Positions 10,484-20,105 of a stretch of 64,000 nt of DNA are shown piece after piece (position 1 is the first letter of the stretch; every line of letters begins with the position of its first letter). The translations under genes and the position numbers were made by a program. The DNA lies in NCBI RefSeq assembly GCF_000373805.1, contig NZ_KB892467.1:62165-126164 (forward strand), read 5' to 3'. The notes beneath the pieces were generated by a model. It saw nothing but the letters and a program-made list of their open reading frames with translations. It did no database searches and was not told the DNA's origin. Origin of the DNA: Corynebacterium pilosum DSM 20521 = CIP 103422 (GTDB lineage Bacteria > Actinomycetota > Actinomycetes > Mycobacteriales > Mycobacteriaceae).

Positions 10484-10774
10484 TTAGTACGCGCAGGCAT
10501 CGGTCCAGTTCGGGTGCTCTGCAAGAGGTGTGACCTTGATCTTCATGTACTTAAACATGGGGAATCCTTGGAACACTTTGTGCAGCTCGTCGTTGTTCTC
10601 TACGTCGTAGATGGAGTAGTTTGCGTACTCTCCTACTACTCGCCAGATTCCCTTCATGGTTCCTGCAGCCTGCAGGTTGCCGGAGTATTCTTTTTCCCGG
10701 GCTTGGTAATCTGCGACCTCGTCCGGGGTCAGATTATCTGGAAAGTTTACGTCCATGCGTGCCAGAAACAGCAT
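10484..10774 (-). CDS. catC: Muconolactone delta-isomerase
   Basis: CatC isomerises muconolactone to 3-oxoadipate enol-lactone, the substrate of PcaD. The 96-residue protein has the family hallmarks: M-D-V-N-F-P near the start, W-R-V-V-G-E-Y-A-N-Y-S-I-Y-D-V in the middle, and Y-M-K-I-K-V-T-P-L at the end. It forms small decamers in known cases. AGAGAGGA lies before the ATG. Unusually, it is the last gene of the pcaI-pcaJ-catC group rather than following catB; a shorter relative takes that place at 204-440. Confidence 0.95.
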   Translation of the reverse strand: MLFLARMDVNFPDNLTPDEVADYQAREKEYSGNLQAAGTMKGIWRVVGEYANYSIYDVENNDELHKVFQGFPMFKYMKIKVTPLAEHPNWTDACAY

Positions 10775-10800
10775 CGAAAATCCTCTCTTTCGGTGGTGGG

Positions 10801-11448
10801 TTATGCAACGCCGTCGGCGATTGCGAATGGGGCTTCCGTTACCTCGCGTACCGAATCAACGCTTTCGCCTTCGGCCACCTCGACGAGTGTCAGACCGGCT
10901 TTGGCGTCGACGCTGAACACGGCGTAGTTGGTCACGATCAGGTCCACGCACTTTGCTCCGGTGAGGGGCAGCTTGCACTCGGTGAGTACCTTACTGTCGC
11001 CCTTCTTGGTCACGTGGTCCATCATCAAAATGATCTTCTTCGCGCCGTGAACTAAGTCCATGGCGCCGCCCATTCCCTTTACCATCTTGCCTGGGATCAT
11101 CCAGTTAGCAAGGTCACCGAACTGGGATACTTCCATGGCTCCGAGGACGGCCACGTCGATCGCGCGTGACCGAATCATGCCGAAGGATTGGGAGGAGGAG
11201 AAGAAGGAGGCACCAGGTGCCGCCGTGATGGTTTCCTTGCCCGCGTTGATGAGTTCGGGATCAACCTCATCGTCAGCGGGGTACGGCCCGACGCCGAGGA
11301 TGCCGTTTTCGGAGTGCAGCACCACTTCGAGGCCGTCCGGAAGGAATCCAGGGATCAGGGTCGGCATTCCGATGCCGAGGTTGACGTACTGGCCATTTTC
11401 CAACTCTTGCGCAACACGCGCGGCCATTTGATCACGAGTCCAGCTCAT
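10801..11448 (-). CDS. pcaJ: 3-oxoadipate CoA-transferase, beta subunit
   Basis: With PcaI this transfers CoA from succinyl-CoA to 3-oxoadipate. The 215-residue protein has the SCOT family active-site glutamate in H-S-E-N-G-I-L-G (Glu47) and the G-I-G-M-P-T loop near 25-30. Its ATG overlaps the pcaI stop by one base, which fits a 1:1 subunit pair. catC follows 26 bases downstream. Confidence 0.93.
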   Translation of the reverse strand: MSWTRDQMAARVAQELENGQYVNLGIGMPTLIPGFLPDGLEVVLHSENGILGVGPYPADDEVDPELINAGKETITAAPGASFFSSSQSFGMIRSRAIDVAVLGAMEVSQFGDLANWMIPGKMVKGMGGAMDLVHGAKKIILMMDHVTKKGDSKVLTECKLPLTGAKCVDLIVTNYAVFSVDAKAGLTLVEVAEGESVDSVREVTEAPFAIADGVA

Positions 11449-12191
11449 TATTTACTCACCGTCCGATTCTCAATACCAGTTTCTTGTTGACCGACCTCAA
11501 CCACGCGATCGACATAGATTCCAGGCAGGTCGATCTCATGGGGCGGCAGCTCGTCGACAAGCTCTTCCGCCTGCACGATGGTGATCTTGCCGCTCATCGC
11601 CGCATCCGGGTTGAAGTTCTGCGCCGTCTTGGAAAAAACGAGGTTTCCGTAGCGGTCGGCCTTTGCTGCATGCACGAATGCGAAGTCCGCGCGGATTCCT
11701 TCTTCCATCACGTAGACCTCACCGTTGAATTCACGGGTCTCTTTTGGTGTGGAGTATTCGGCGATGGTGCCGTCTGCGTTGTAACGGGTGGGGATACCGC
11801 CGTCGGCAAGCTGCGTGCCCACGCCTGCCTTGGTGTAGAACGCGGGGATGCCCGCGCCCCCGGCGCGCAGTCGCTCAGCGAGCGTTCCCTGTGGAGTGAA
11901 TTCCACGGTCAGTTCGCCGCTGAGGTATTGACGTGCGTATTCCTTGTTGGATCCGATATAGGAACCGATGGAACGCGCGATGCGCTTGTCTTTGAGCAGG
12001 AGCCCAAGACCGAAACCGTCGGTGCCAAGGTTGTTGGAAATGATTGTTAAGGATCCGGCGCCGTTCGCGCGCAGGGCATCGATGAGACGCGCTGGGATCC
12101 CAACGAGGCCGAAGCCGCCGACCGCGATCGATGCGCCGTCAGCGATGTCTGCCACCGCCTCTTCTGCTGAGTTCACTGTTTTATCGAGCAT
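11448..12191 (-). CDS. pcaI: 3-oxoadipate CoA-transferase, alpha subunit
   Basis: The 247-residue alpha subunit carries the CoA-binding G-G-F-G-L-V-G-I-P motif near 26-34, followed by [13 protein letters not shown] typical of the family. It heads the leftward pcaI-pcaJ-catC operon and is divergent from pcaR across 140 bases that contain a palindromic candidate operator. No strong ribosome site is evident. Confidence 0.93.
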   Translation of the reverse strand: MLDKTVNSAEEAVADIADGASIAVGGFGLVGIPARLIDALRANGAGSLTIISNNLGTDGFGLGLLLKDKRIARSIGSYIGSNKEYARQYLSGELTVEFTPQGTLAERLRAGGAGIPAFYTKAGVGTQLADGGIPTRYNADGTIAEYSTPKETREFNGEVYVMEEGIRADFAFVHAAKADRYGNLVFSKTAQNFNPDAAMSGKITIVQAEELVDELPPHEIDLPGIYVDRVVEVGQQETGIENRTVSK

Positions 12192-12331
12192 GACTCAAAC
12201 CTACACTTTGTTCACTTATTGCACAAGGGTTCACCTAGTGAACTATTTGATGTATATTGTGAAGTGTGAGACCGTTCGAATTTCTCGTACCCATCTCGCA
12301 CTCTTCACCTCAAAGGATGTAAGGAAACACC
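12192..12331. promoter_or_regulatory. Divergent pcaI / pcaR promoter region
   Basis: This 140-base region separates the two divergent operons. It holds a perfect GTTCAC-CTA-GTGAAC palindrome at 12229-12243, a further GTTCAC half-site at 12210-12215 and a related GTGAAG at 12259-12264. IclR-type PcaR proteins bind palindromes in this kind of place, so PcaR is the likely ligand. AAGGA before 12332 serves the TTG start of pcaR. Confidence 0.6.
12229..12243. promoter_or_regulatory. Candidate PcaR operator
   Basis: A perfect inverted repeat with 6-bp arms and a 3-base centre (GTTCAC-CTA-GTGAAC), flanked by extra half-sites, in the pcaI/pcaR divergent promoter. Confidence 0.5.
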
Positions 12332-13114
12332 TTGACCACAGCACCGCATATTCAATCGTTAACCCGGGGACTCGCCGTCATTCGTACTTTCGGCGCCGAT
12401 CGGCCGCGACAAACGCTTGCCCAGGTTGCTGAGGCCACAGGACTCGCACGAGCAACCGCGCGCAGATTCCTTCACACTTTGGTTGGCGCAGGATACGCGG
12501 ACACCGACGGATCACTTTTCTGGCTCACACCCAAAACGCTTGAACTCGGCTACTCCTACCTCTCATCGCTGGGGCTTCCGGAAATCGCGCAGCCACACCT
12601 GGAAAAACTGTCCCGAGCAGTAGACGAATCCTGTTCACTGTCAATTCTTGATGATCACGACGTGGTCTATATCGGCCGCGTGCCAGTACGACGCATCATG
12701 GCGGTGTCCATCACCATTGGAACCCGCTTCCCCGCCTACGCCACATCAATGGGGCGCGTCCTCCTTGCCGGTCAAACGGCCGCACAGATCGACGAATACT
12801 TGGACACCGTCGCGCTCACTCCCCTAACACCGGTGACCAAAGTGTCGAAGAGCCAACTGATCGATGAGTTGGCAGCAGTGAAAAAGCAGGGCTATGCGCT
12901 GGTTGACCAAGAACTGGAGCTGGGGTTGCGTTCCGTCGCGGCCCCGGTACGCGATAGCACCGGTGCCACCATCGCCGCGGTGAATATCTCCACACCTGCA
13001 GCAGCGCACAGCCCAGAATTTGTCGTCGAGAAGTTCCTCCCCAGCCTCACGACCGCGTGCGAGGAAATTTCCGCCGATGTTCAAGAAGCGAAACTAGAAA
13101 GGCTCTACCCATGA
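12332..13114 (+). CDS. pcaR: IclR-family regulator of 3-oxoadipate genes
   Basis: The 260-residue protein has an N-terminal winged helix (S-L-T-R-G-L-A-V-I-R-T-F, then A-E-A-T-G-L-A-R-A-T-A-R-R-F-L) and an IclR effector domain from about residue 75 (G-R-V-L-L-A near 145, V-D-Q-E-L-E-L-G-L-R-S-V-A-A-P-V later). This is the PcaR/PobR/CatR branch of IclR regulators. TTG 12332 is chosen because AAGGA is well placed before it. It overlaps pcaF by four bases (ATGA) and is first in pcaR-pcaF-pcaD. Autoregulation through the palindrome upstream is inferred. Confidence 0.88.
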   Translation: MTTAPHIQSLTRGLAVIRTFGADRPRQTLAQVAEATGLARATARRFLHTLVGAGYADTDGSLFWLTPKTLELGYSYLSSLGLPEIAQPHLEKLSRAVDESCSLSILDDHDVVYIGRVPVRRIMAVSITIGTRFPAYATSMGRVLLAGQTAAQIDEYLDTVALTPLTPVTKVSKSQLIDELAAVKKQGYALVDQELELGLRSVAAPVRDSTGATIAAVNISTPAAAHSPEFVVEKFLPSLTTACEEISADVQEAKLERLYP

Positions 13115-14331
13115 ATGCACCCACAGATATTGTCCTGTGCCACCCCAAACGCACCCCTGTCGGCAGGTATGGCGGAAAACTTGCAGACGTACCCGTCCAA
13201 GACTTGGCAGCCACCGTCGTCAAGGCAGTACTCGACGAATCCGGTCTTGACCCTGCCGACATCGATGACGTGATTTTAGGCCAGGCATCACCGAATGGTG
13301 CGGCACCTGCACTTGGCCGCATCGTCGCGCTTGATGCCGGGCTTGGCATCTCCGTGCCCGGCATGCAGCTTGATCGTCGTTGCGGCTCCGGCCTGCAAGC
13401 AGTAGCCACCGCGGCTGCGCACATCGCAGCAGGCGCCGCGGATCTGATTATCGCCGGCGGCGCGGAATCCATGTCGCGAACCGAGTACACCGTCGATGCG
13501 GATATCCGCTGGGGCAAAAAGGGCGGCAACATGGTGTTGCGCGACCGTCTTGCCGAAGCCCGCGAGACCGCCGGCGGCAAGAACCACCCCATCTCTGGCG
13601 GCATGATCGAAACCGCTGAAAACCTGCGCCGCGACTACTCCATCGACCGGGATAGCCAGGATGAGATGGCGTATCACTCCCACAAGCGTGCAGCGCAAGC
13701 CCAAGAAGAGGGGCTTTTCGACGCAGAAATCGTTCCAGTCGAGGTCCCCCAGCGCAAGGGTGACCCCATCGTCGTGGACCAAGATGAGCACATCCGCCCT
13801 GAAACCACGACAGAATCCCTGGCACGTCTTCGCCCCATCATGGGCCGCCAAGACGACGAGGCTACGGTCACCGCTGGTAATGCGTCAGGCCAAAACGATG
13901 GCGCAGCAGCGATGGTCGTCACCACTCGTCGCAAAGCAGAAGAACTTGGCCTCACGCCCATGGTGACTCTCAAGGGCTGGGCAGTCGCAGGTGTCGCCCC
14001 AGAGACGATGGGTATCGGCCCAGTCAACGCTACCGCGAAGCTCTTCGACCGCCTCGGCCTTACCTTCGAGGATATTGACCTCATTGAGCTGAATGAGGCC
14101 TTCGCCGCCCAAGCGCTGGCATGCCTCAAAGAATGGAACATTTCTGCCGACGATCCCCGACTCAACCCCCATGGTTCAGGGATTTCTCTCGGCCACCCAG
14201 TAGGTGCCACAGGTGCGCGCATGCTCGTCACCGCATCCCACCGCCTCGCTCGTACGGACGCACACCGCGCACTGGTCACCATGTGCATCGGCGGCGGACA
14301 GGGCCTAGCAGCCGTTATCGAAAAGGAGTAA
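13111..14331 (+). CDS. pcaF: 3-oxoadipyl-CoA thiolase
   Basis: PcaF cleaves 3-oxoadipyl-CoA with CoA to succinyl-CoA and acetyl-CoA, the last step of the pathway. The 406-residue thiolase has the acylated Cys91 in R-R-C-G-S-G, His362 in G-H-P-V-G-A-T-G, and Cys392 in C-I-G-G-G-Q-G. The ATG at 13111 overlaps the pcaR stop; an open frame begins 18 codons earlier but adds nothing family-like. Other acetyl-CoA acetyltransferases look similar, so the 3-oxoadipyl specificity comes from the neighbours. Confidence 0.92.
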   Translation: MNAPTDIVLCHPKRTPVGRYGGKLADVPVQDLAATVVKAVLDESGLDPADIDDVILGQASPNGAAPALGRIVALDAGLGISVPGMQLDRRCGSGLQAVATAAAHIAAGAADLIIAGGAESMSRTEYTVDADIRWGKKGGNMVLRDRLAEARETAGGKNHPISGGMIETAENLRRDYSIDRDSQDEMAYHSHKRAAQAQEEGLFDAEIVPVEVPQRKGDPIVVDQDEHIRPETTTESLARLRPIMGRQDDEATVTAGNASGQNDGAAAMVVTTRRKAEELGLTPMVTLKGWAVAGVAPETMGIGPVNATAKLFDRLGLTFEDIDLIELNEAFAAQALACLKEWNISADDPRLNPHGSGISLGHPVGATGARMLVTASHRLARTDAHRALVTMCIGGGQGLAAVIEKE

Positions 14332-14336
14332 ACCTC

Positions 14337-15101
14337 ATGACCACGCTGACCTACACCGAACACGGCAACAAAGACGCCTCATCTACCATCGTGTTTCTTG
14401 GTTCCATCGCATCGACCACCGACATGTGGGCCCCGCAGTTCGAGGCTTTTGCTGATACCCACCGCATGATCGCGATCAACCACCGCGGTCACGGCGGTTC
14501 CGATGTCGCCGAAGTTGATCCAGGCACAACGACGATGGCCGAGCTTGCCGACGACGTCCTGCGCACCCTCGACAACCTGGATGTTGACCAGTTCACCGTT
14601 GTCGGCTTGTCGCTCGGTGGCGCAATCGCACAATATCTCGCAGCGACATCGCCACGGGTCACCAAGGCTGTGTTCTGCTGCACCGCGGCATACTTTGGCG
14701 GTCCGGACAAGTGGGTACCACGCGCCGACCTCACCCGCACGGAAGGCCTCACCCCGATGGTCGATGCAGTGGTCGGGCTCTGGTTCACCTCAGAATTCGC
14801 GGAAAGCAATCCGTCCGTAGTCGAGGCTGCTCGCGACATGATCCTCAGCACCCAAGGCGAAGGCTACGCACAGTGCTCAGACGCTTTAGCACAGTGGGAT
14901 TTCAAGGACTCCTTGTCCCAGATCACCTGCCCGGTTCTGACCATTGCCGGTGATGATGACCTGTCTACCCCACCGGCGACCGTGGCACAGATCGGCGACG
15001 GCGCGGCGGGATCGTCGACAAGCGTTGTTGTTCCCGGCGCACATGTGCCGACGCTGGAATCGCCAGACGAATTCAACCAGGCGCTGCAGGCATTTATTTA
15101 A
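14337..15101 (+). CDS. pcaD: 3-oxoadipate enol-lactonase
   Basis: PcaD hydrolyses 3-oxoadipate enol-lactone to 3-oxoadipate, linking CatC to PcaIJ. The 254-residue alpha/beta hydrolase has nucleophile Ser92 in G-L-S-L-G-G, an acid in the A-G-D-D-D-L strand and the catalytic His in P-G-A-H-V-P-T-L. AAAAGGAG lies before the ATG, five bases after the pcaF stop. A long upstream extension of the open frame is not used. No pcaC decarboxylase domain is fused, unlike PcaL proteins. Confidence 0.93.
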   Translation: MTTLTYTEHGNKDASSTIVFLGSIASTTDMWAPQFEAFADTHRMIAINHRGHGGSDVAEVDPGTTTMAELADDVLRTLDNLDVDQFTVVGLSLGGAIAQYLAATSPRVTKAVFCCTAAYFGGPDKWVPRADLTRTEGLTPMVDAVVGLWFTSEFAESNPSVVEAARDMILSTQGEGYAQCSDALAQWDFKDSLSQITCPVLTIAGDDDLSTPPATVAQIGDGAAGSSTSVVVPGAHVPTLESPDEFNQALQAFI

Positions 15102-15116
15102 GCTCCGGTACCAACG

Positions 15117-15162
15117 AAAAGGGCTTCCCCTCCAAGAAAGATCCTTGGAGGGGAAGCCCTTA
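15117..15162. terminator. Strong bidirectional terminator between pcaD and the transporter gene
   Basis: A perfect 16-bp stem (GGGCTTCCCCTCCAAG, 15121-15136, with 15144-15159), 7-base loop, A-run before and TTA after. It sits between convergent genes and would serve both. Confidence 0.85.
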
Positions 15163-15174
15163 GTCTGTGCGGAA

Positions 15175-16608
15175 TTAAGCCGCGCCGACTGGCTTCTTGT
15201 CCTTCGGCTGCTCGACGGGATCAGTGGAAACAACGACCTCTGCCTCAGCCGGCGAGCGTGGGATCATCGCGGTAAGAATCGCACCCAGAGCGGTAGCGCC
15301 CGCGAAGATGTAGAAAGCATAGGCAGGGCCCAGGTTCGCGCTCAAGATGAGACCACCAGCAAGCGGCCCGACGATTCCACCGAGGCGTCCAAATCCTGCG
15401 CACCAGGCCACGCCTGCTGCGCGTGATGCAGTGGAGAAGTAGTTTGCTGTCAGGCCGTAAGTCAGCACCTGGGTGCCCAGGACGCCAAGGCCTGCAAGCA
15501 TGATGGGAATGTACATCGGGGCAACGGTGTCGAACTGCGGGAGCAAGGCCAGCATGACAGCGGCCAACGCGAACGTCACTGTGATCACGGTCTTTGCGCC
15601 AATCCTGTCAGCAACCCATGATGCAAACAGGCCGCCGATCACCGCGCCGCCATTGAGAGCGAGCAGCGAGTACAGCGAGTCATGCTGCGATGCACCGTTG
15701 GACTGCATGATCTTCGGCAGCCAGGTGTTCAGGCCGTAGGTTGCCAACAGGCCGATGAAGCTCATGAAGCCGATCAGGATGGTGCCAGGCAGGAAGGAAC
15801 GCGAGAAGATGCCAGCGAAACCAGTCTTCTTAACATCAGGGTTGGTGTGCGGAGCGACGGTGTCTGCCGCAGGCCGTGCAGGCGATGCGGGCGCGGTAGC
15901 GAACTGTTCAACAGGCAGACCGTACTTTTCGCACACCTGGCGGGCCTTGTCCAGCTCGCCACGGGACACCAGCCAGCGAGGCGATTCAGGAAGGGCGACC
16001 AGTGCTAGTGGAAGGAGGAACACCAGCGGGGCCCCACCGATCATGAACAGTCCACGCCAGCCGATCTGATCTTCCAACAGCAGCGCTAGAACGGAGGCCA
16101 TAACACCGCCGGCGGGAACACCCGAGTACACGATCGCATTGAAGAAATTCTTCCGGTTCGCCGGGGCAAATTCAGCAATGATGGCTCCACCCATGGCCAC
16201 GATGACGCCCACACCCAAGCCGGTGATGAAGCGGAGCAAGCCGAACATGAAAACAGACGTGGCAAGAGCGGTCACGATCATGCCAACAGAGAACCAGATC
16301 AGCGCAACGATGAATACTTTTCGGCGCCCAAGGCGGTCGCCGACCGCCCCAGAAGATAGCGCGCCGATAAGAACGCCGATCATTGCATAGGAGCCCAGCG
16401 ACCCGGCAACAGCAGGAGACAAGGGGCCGATGTGGGACGGGTCTTCCAGCAAGGTGGAGAGGACAGCTCCGTAGATAACGAGGTCATAGCCGTCGAAGAG
16501 AATGGCACAGCCGACGATGACGAGGATGAGATAAACGGTTCGCCGGTGTGCCGCGGATGCCCAGGTATTGTCCCGGGCCCCTTTCGGCTGGTTCAACACA
16601 GCTGGCAT
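15175..16608 (-). CDS. benK: Aromatic acid MFS transporter (AAHS family), probably benzoate
   Basis: The 477-residue, 12-helix protein belongs to the aromatic acid:H+ symporter group. It has the D-G-Y-D-L-V-I-Y-G motif in helix 1, G-D-R-L-G-R-R-K after helix 2, and P-E-S-P-R-W-L before the central loop. A proline-rich central loop lies near 245-265. The start at 16608 follows GAAGGAGA; an upstream extension of 16 residues is less likely. Position next to clpP2 at the end of the ben island matches benK in C. glutamicum. Substrates such as 4-hydroxybenzoate (PcaK) cannot be excluded. The neighbouring benE of C. glutamicum is not present. Confidence 0.85.
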   Translation of the reverse strand: MPAVLNQPKGARDNTWASAAHRRTVYLILVIVGCAILFDGYDLVIYGAVLSTLLEDPSHIGPLSPAVAGSLGSYAMIGVLIGALSSGAVGDRLGRRKVFIVALIWFSVGMIVTALATSVFMFGLLRFITGLGVGVIVAMGGAIIAEFAPANRKNFFNAIVYSGVPAGGVMASVLALLLEDQIGWRGLFMIGGAPLVFLLPLALVALPESPRWLVSRGELDKARQVCEKYGLPVEQFATAPASPARPAADTVAPHTNPDVKKTGFAGIFSRSFLPGTILIGFMSFIGLLATYGLNTWLPKIMQSNGASQHDSLYSLLALNGGAVIGGLFASWVADRIGAKTVITVTFALAAVMLALLPQFDTVAPMYIPIMLAGLGVLGTQVLTYGLTANYFSTASRAAGVAWCAGFGRLGGIVGPLAGGLILSANLGPAYAFYIFAGATALGAILTAMIPRSPAEAEVVVSTDPVEQPKDKKPVGAA

Positions 16609-16748
16609 TGTGATCTCCTTCACAAAATGGGTGGAAATGAGGTTCATCACATTCAACCGCGAATCCGCTGTGTCGAAATCAGGGAAAGGCCTAAGAAGAT
16701 CCTAGGGGGACAGCGGTCGCGTACCGCACGCACCCATAAATGCAGAAT

Positions 16749-16771
16749 GCCCCCTTCCGATGGAAGGGGGC
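16749..16771 (-). terminator. Terminator after clpP2
   Basis: Stem GCCCCCTTCC with GGAAGGGGGC, loop GAT, 19 bases after the clpP2 stop in the leftward direction; a weak T-rich tail follows. Confidence 0.75.
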
Positions 16772-16789
16772 GAGAAAGCTGCGTTCCGC

Positions 16790-17410
16790 TTAGCCGTTCA
16801 GCTTGCGGTAGTCGAAGACCTGGTCGATGATGCCGTACTCGACTGCTTCCTCGGCGGTGAGGATCTTGTCGCGGTCGGTATCGATACGAACCTGCTCGGC
16901 GGTACGGCCGGAGTGGCGTGCCAGGGTCTCCTCCATGAGTCGACGCATGCGCTCGATCTCAGCAGCCTGGATTTCCAGGTCAGAGACCTGGCCCTGGGTG
17001 CCCTGGGTGGCTGGCTGGTGGATCAGGATGCGCGAGTTAGGCAGAGCAGCACGCTTGCCTGGCGCACCAGCTGCGAGTAGCACTGCTGCTGCGGATGCGG
17101 CCTGGCCCAGGCAGACGGTCTGCACGTCGGGGCGAACGTACTGCATGGTGTCGTAGATTGCCATCAACGAGGTGAAGGAACCACCTGGGGAGTTGATGTA
17201 CATGGTGATGTCGCGGTCTGGGTCCTGGGATTCCAGGACGAGCAGCTGCGCCATGATGTCGTTCGCGGAGGTGTCGTCGACCTGGGTACCCAGGAAGATG
17301 ATGCGCTCTTCGAAAAGTTTCGAATAAGGGTTGGTTTCTTTCGTCCCATAGCTGGACTGCTCGACGAAGCTCGGCAGAACATAGCGGGACTGTGGCATCT
17401 GGAAAGTCAT
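16790..17410 (-). CDS. clpP2: ATP-dependent Clp protease proteolytic subunit 2
   Basis: One of two ClpP subunits that form the mixed ClpP1P2 tetradecamer of actinobacteria, a serine protease fed by ClpX or ClpC. The 206-residue protein has Ser106 in G-Q-A-A-S-A-A and His131 in I-L-I-H-Q-P, plus N-S-P-G-G-S near 73-78 for the oxyanion hole. GAAGGAGA lies before the ATG, and the gene begins 23 bases after clpP1. Confidence 0.96.
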   Translation of the reverse strand: MTFQMPQSRYVLPSFVEQSSYGTKETNPYSKLFEERIIFLGTQVDDTSANDIMAQLLVLESQDPDRDITMYINSPGGSFTSLMAIYDTMQYVRPDVQTVCLGQAASAAAVLLAAGAPGKRAALPNSRILIHQPATQGTQGQVSDLEIQAAEIERMRRLMEETLARHSGRTAEQVRIDTDRDKILTAEEAVEYGIIDQVFDYRKLNG

Positions 17411-17433
17411 AAGTGAAAGTCTCCTTCTAGTTC

Positions 17434-18033
17434 TTAGTTGCTGATCGAGCGGTCGGCGTGCTCAATAACATGGTCGACGATGCCGTATTCCTTGGCTTCC
17501 TGTGCCGTGAACCAGCGGTCGCGGTCAGAGTCCTTCGTAATCTGCTCAAAGGTCTGGCCCGTGTGCTCAGCAATCAGCTCGGCCATTTCACGCTTGGTTT
17601 GTGCGAACTGCTCTGCCTGAATTGCGATGTCGGCCGCGGTACCGCCAACACCAGCGGATGGCTGGTGCATCATGATGCGTGCGTGTGGCAGTGCGTAGCG
17701 CTTGCCCTTGGTGCCGCCGGACAGTAGGAACTGGCCCATGGAGGCTGCCAGGCCCATGCCGTAGGTGCGGATATCGCACGGCGAGTACTTCATCGTGTCA
17801 TAAATCGCCATACCCGCGGAGACGGAGCCGCCTGGCGAGTTAATGTACAGCGAGATGTCGCGGGACGGGTCCTCTGCGGTGAGCAGCAGGATCTGGGCGC
17901 AGATCTTGTTGGCGATCTCGTCGTCAACCTGCTGGCCGAGGAAAATAATGCGCTCGCGCAGCAAGCGATCGTAGACGGAATCGCCCAGATTCATGCCCGC
18001 GCCAGGCGCTGTCATGGTGACCTTATCGTTCAT
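17434..18033 (-). CDS. clpP1: ATP-dependent Clp protease proteolytic subunit 1
   Basis: Partner of ClpP2. The 199-residue protein has Ser98 in G-L-A-A-S-M-G and His123 in M-M-H-Q-P, with I-N-S-P-G-G-S near 64-70. AGGAG precedes the ATG at slightly long spacing; a second Met seven codons in is an alternative start. In corynebacteria this operon is controlled by ClgR; no perfect ClgR box could be read upstream. Confidence 0.95.
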   Translation of the reverse strand: MNDKVTMTAPGAGMNLGDSVYDRLLRERIIFLGQQVDDEIANKICAQILLLTAEDPSRDISLYINSPGGSVSAGMAIYDTMKYSPCDIRTYGMGLAASMGQFLLSGGTKGKRYALPHARIMMHQPSAGVGGTAADIAIQAEQFAQTKREMAELIAEHTGQTFEQITKDSDRDRWFTAQEAKEYGIVDHVIEHADRSISN

Positions 18034-18187
18034 AATCGTCGAAACTCCTGTTTATTTCAGTATGGTTATCGCGTTAGCCCCACTGTACTAGCGATATCGT
18101 CGAAACCCCGCACCTGTTCGCTTACAGCGTAGAGGTGCTTCGAACGCGCTGCCGGAACGCCCGCATTGCTTGTCGACGAGCGCCAAA

Positions 18188-18217
18188 GGGGCCCTCCACA
18201 CGTTGGTGAAGGGCCCC
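18188..18217 (-). terminator. Terminator after trigger factor gene
   Basis: GGGGCCCTCCAC pairs with GTGAAGGGCCCC (two internal mismatches), 13 bases past the tig stop; TTT follows on the leftward strand. Confidence 0.75.
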
Positions 18218-18229
18218 TACAGTGAGAAA

Positions 18230-19615
18230 TTACTTGTCGTCAGACTCGGTCTCGGTGGACTCAGTGGACTCTGCCTCTGCATCCTCGTCATCCTCGAGGT
18301 CGCCGAAGTAGATGTCTGGGTCGATCTCATTGCCCTCATCGTCCTTGACGGAGGTGCGTGCGATCGCCGCTGCCAGCGCCTTACCGCGGCGCACGTCGGC
18401 GAACAGGTTAGCGATCTGGCCGGACTGCTGCAGCTGGCCCACGAACTGGTTCGGGTCCATGCCGTAGGACTGTGCGGTGAACAGAATGTGGTCGGTCAGC
18501 TCCTGCTGAGAGACCTCAGGCTCCTCTTCCTCTGCGACAGCGTCGAGGAACAGCTGGGTGCGCACGGACTCTTCAGCCTGCTCGCGGGACTGCTTGTCGA
18601 ACTCTTCGCGGGTGGTGCCCTGTGCTTCAAGCAGCTGTGCCAGTGCGTTCTCGTCGTGAGCCATCTGGCCTAGCAGCTGGTGCAGCTGGTTGTGCACCTG
18701 GTCCTCGACGACGGACTCTGGAAGCGCAAACTCGGACTCGGCAAGTGCTGCCTTCAAGACTTCGTCGCGGATGTCCGCTGCCTGCTGTGCCTTCTTGGAC
18801 TCTTCCAGCTGGCTCTTGGTGCTCTCGCGCAGTTCCTCTGCGGTGTCGAACTCGGATGCCATCTGTGCGAACTCGTCGTCAAACTCAGGCAGCTTGCGCT
18901 CCTTGGTCTGCTGGACGTGCACCTTGACGGTGGCTTCCTTGCCCTTGTGCTCACCGAACTGCATTTCGGCGGTGAACTCGTTGTCCTCACCGGTCTTCAT
19001 GCCGCGCAGTGCCGTGTCCAGGCCCTTGATCAGGTCGTCGTCGCCGATCTGGTAGCTCAGGCCCTCAGCGGTTGCCTCGTCGACCTTCTCGCCGTCGACC
19101 TCTGCCTCGATGTCGATGATGGCGAAGTCGCCCGTCTTCATCTTGCGCTTGGTGTCCTTGAGCTCACCGAAGCGCTCGCGCAGCTTGTCGATCTCTTCGT
19201 CCAGTGCCTCGTCGTCCACCTTGATGGCTGGGACCTCGACGGAGATCTTGGAGAAGTCTGGAACCGTGATCTCTGGGCGAACGTCGACCTCAGCGGTGAA
19301 TTCAACGAACTCGTTGTCTTCGATCTTGGTGATTTCGATCTGTGGCTGGTTGATGGCCTTGATGTCATTGTCGACGCAGGCCTTCTCGTAACGGGTTGGC
19401 AGCATGTCGTTGACAACCTGCTCCAAGATCGGGCCGCGGCCGAAGCGCGCGTCGATCAGCTGGCGTGGTGCCTTGCCCTTACGGAAGCCTGGAATGGTGA
19501 CCTGCTGAGCGATCGACGCGTAAGCCTGATCGATTTCCGGTCCGAGTTCCTCGAAGGGAACGTTGACGGTCAGCTTGACACGAGTGTCGCTGAGCTTATC
19601 GACGGTAGTCTGCAC
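18230..19615 (-). CDS. tig: Trigger factor (ribosome-associated chaperone)
   Basis: Trigger factor binds the ribosome at the exit tunnel and folds nascent chains. The 461-residue protein has the N-terminal ribosome-binding domain with G-F-R-K-G-K-A-P at 43-50, a central FKBP-type prolyl isomerase domain from about 150 to 245, a long helical C-terminal chaperone domain, and an acidic Asp/Glu/Ser/Thr tail of about 30 residues. The start is GTG 19615 with CCAGGAGA before it. The tig-clpP1-clpP2 order is conserved in actinobacteria. Confidence 0.96.
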   Translation of the reverse strand: MQTTVDKLSDTRVKLTVNVPFEELGPEIDQAYASIAQQVTIPGFRKGKAPRQLIDARFGRGPILEQVVNDMLPTRYEKACVDNDIKAINQPQIEITKIEDNEFVEFTAEVDVRPEITVPDFSKISVEVPAIKVDDEALDEEIDKLRERFGELKDTKRKMKTGDFAIIDIEAEVDGEKVDEATAEGLSYQIGDDDLIKGLDTALRGMKTGEDNEFTAEMQFGEHKGKEATVKVHVQQTKERKLPEFDDEFAQMASEFDTAEELRESTKSQLEESKKAQQAADIRDEVLKAALAESEFALPESVVEDQVHNQLHQLLGQMAHDENALAQLLEAQGTTREEFDKQSREQAEESVRTQLFLDAVAEEEEPEVSQQELTDHILFTAQSYGMDPNQFVGQLQQSGQIANLFADVRRGKALAAAIARTSVKDDEGNEIDPDIYFGDLEDDEDAEAESTESTETESDDK

Positions 19616-19684
19616 GAGTAACTCTCCTGGATTCGTTGTAAATGGATAGTAAGTTTTTAGGGCCGTGTACTTCCACGACCTTCG

Positions 19685-19758
19685 TCGGGGCGACAGGATT
19701 TGAACCTGCGACCCCCTGCTCCCAAAGCAGGTGCGCTACCAAACTGCGCCACGCCCCG
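19685..19758 (-). tRNA. tRNA-Pro (TGG), copy 1
   Basis: Full cloverleaf on the minus strand: acceptor CGGGGCG/CGCCCCG, anticodon loop TTTGGGA with anticodon TGG, T-loop TTCAAAT. CCA is not encoded. The body is identical to the copy at 19918-19991. Confidence 0.96.
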
Positions 19759-19871
19759 TACGGATTCTTTTGTTGAAACGTACTTGGCCGAGTGTACCCA
19801 ACCCTATTTTTGGGGCTTACACTTGGGTCGCCCAAGCTTGCGCAGCCATGCACAGCACTGAACCAAGAAAC

Positions 19872-19905
19872 AAAAAGAAAGGGCCTGCCGATCGTCGGCA
19901 AGCCC
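19872..19905 (-). terminator. Terminator after tRNA-Pro copy 2
   Basis: GGGC-N-TGCCGA / TCGGCA-AGCCC stem-loop followed on the minus strand by CCCTTTCTTTTTG, located between the two tRNA-Pro genes. Confidence 0.75.
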
Positions 19906-19917
19906 ATTCTTAACACG

Positions 19918-19991
19918 TCGGGGCGACAGGATTTGAACCTGCGACCCCCTGCTCCCAAAGCAGGTGCGCTACCAAACTGCGCCACGCCCCG
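19918..19991 (-). tRNA. tRNA-Pro (TGG), copy 2
   Basis: The same 73-base sequence as copy 1, anticodon TGG, with its own downstream terminator. The pair is a recent exact duplication about 233 bases apart. Confidence 0.96.
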
Positions 19992-20065
19992 TGTCCTTGA
20001 AGTACATTACACAAGGTTTGCGCAACCACCAATTCGCCAGCTCAGAGGGGGTTAAACCGAACAAA

Positions 20066-20104
20066 TGGAAACGGCCCGGCTTGATGTTCAAGCCGGGCCG
20101 TACT
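20066..20104 (-). terminator. Terminator after tRNA-Gly
   Basis: Perfect 13-bp stem CGGCCCGGCTTGA / TCAAGCCGGGCCG with a 3-base loop, followed leftward by TTTCC. Confidence 0.85.
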
Positions 20105-20105
20105 T

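Noticed and set aside
18034..18120. ClgR box upstream of clpP1
   Set aside because: Some CGC and TAGC pieces are present, but no arrangement matches the palindromic ClgR consensus well enough to call.
18680..19621. Open frame of 313 codons on the plus strand
   Set aside because: It is antisense to tig. The Leu/Val/Asp-rich translation is what the acidic trigger factor codons give in reverse.
19685..19991. Repeated block as possible insertion-element ends
   Set aside because: The two identical 73-base blocks are complete tRNA-Pro genes, and the DNA between is a terminator and spacer.
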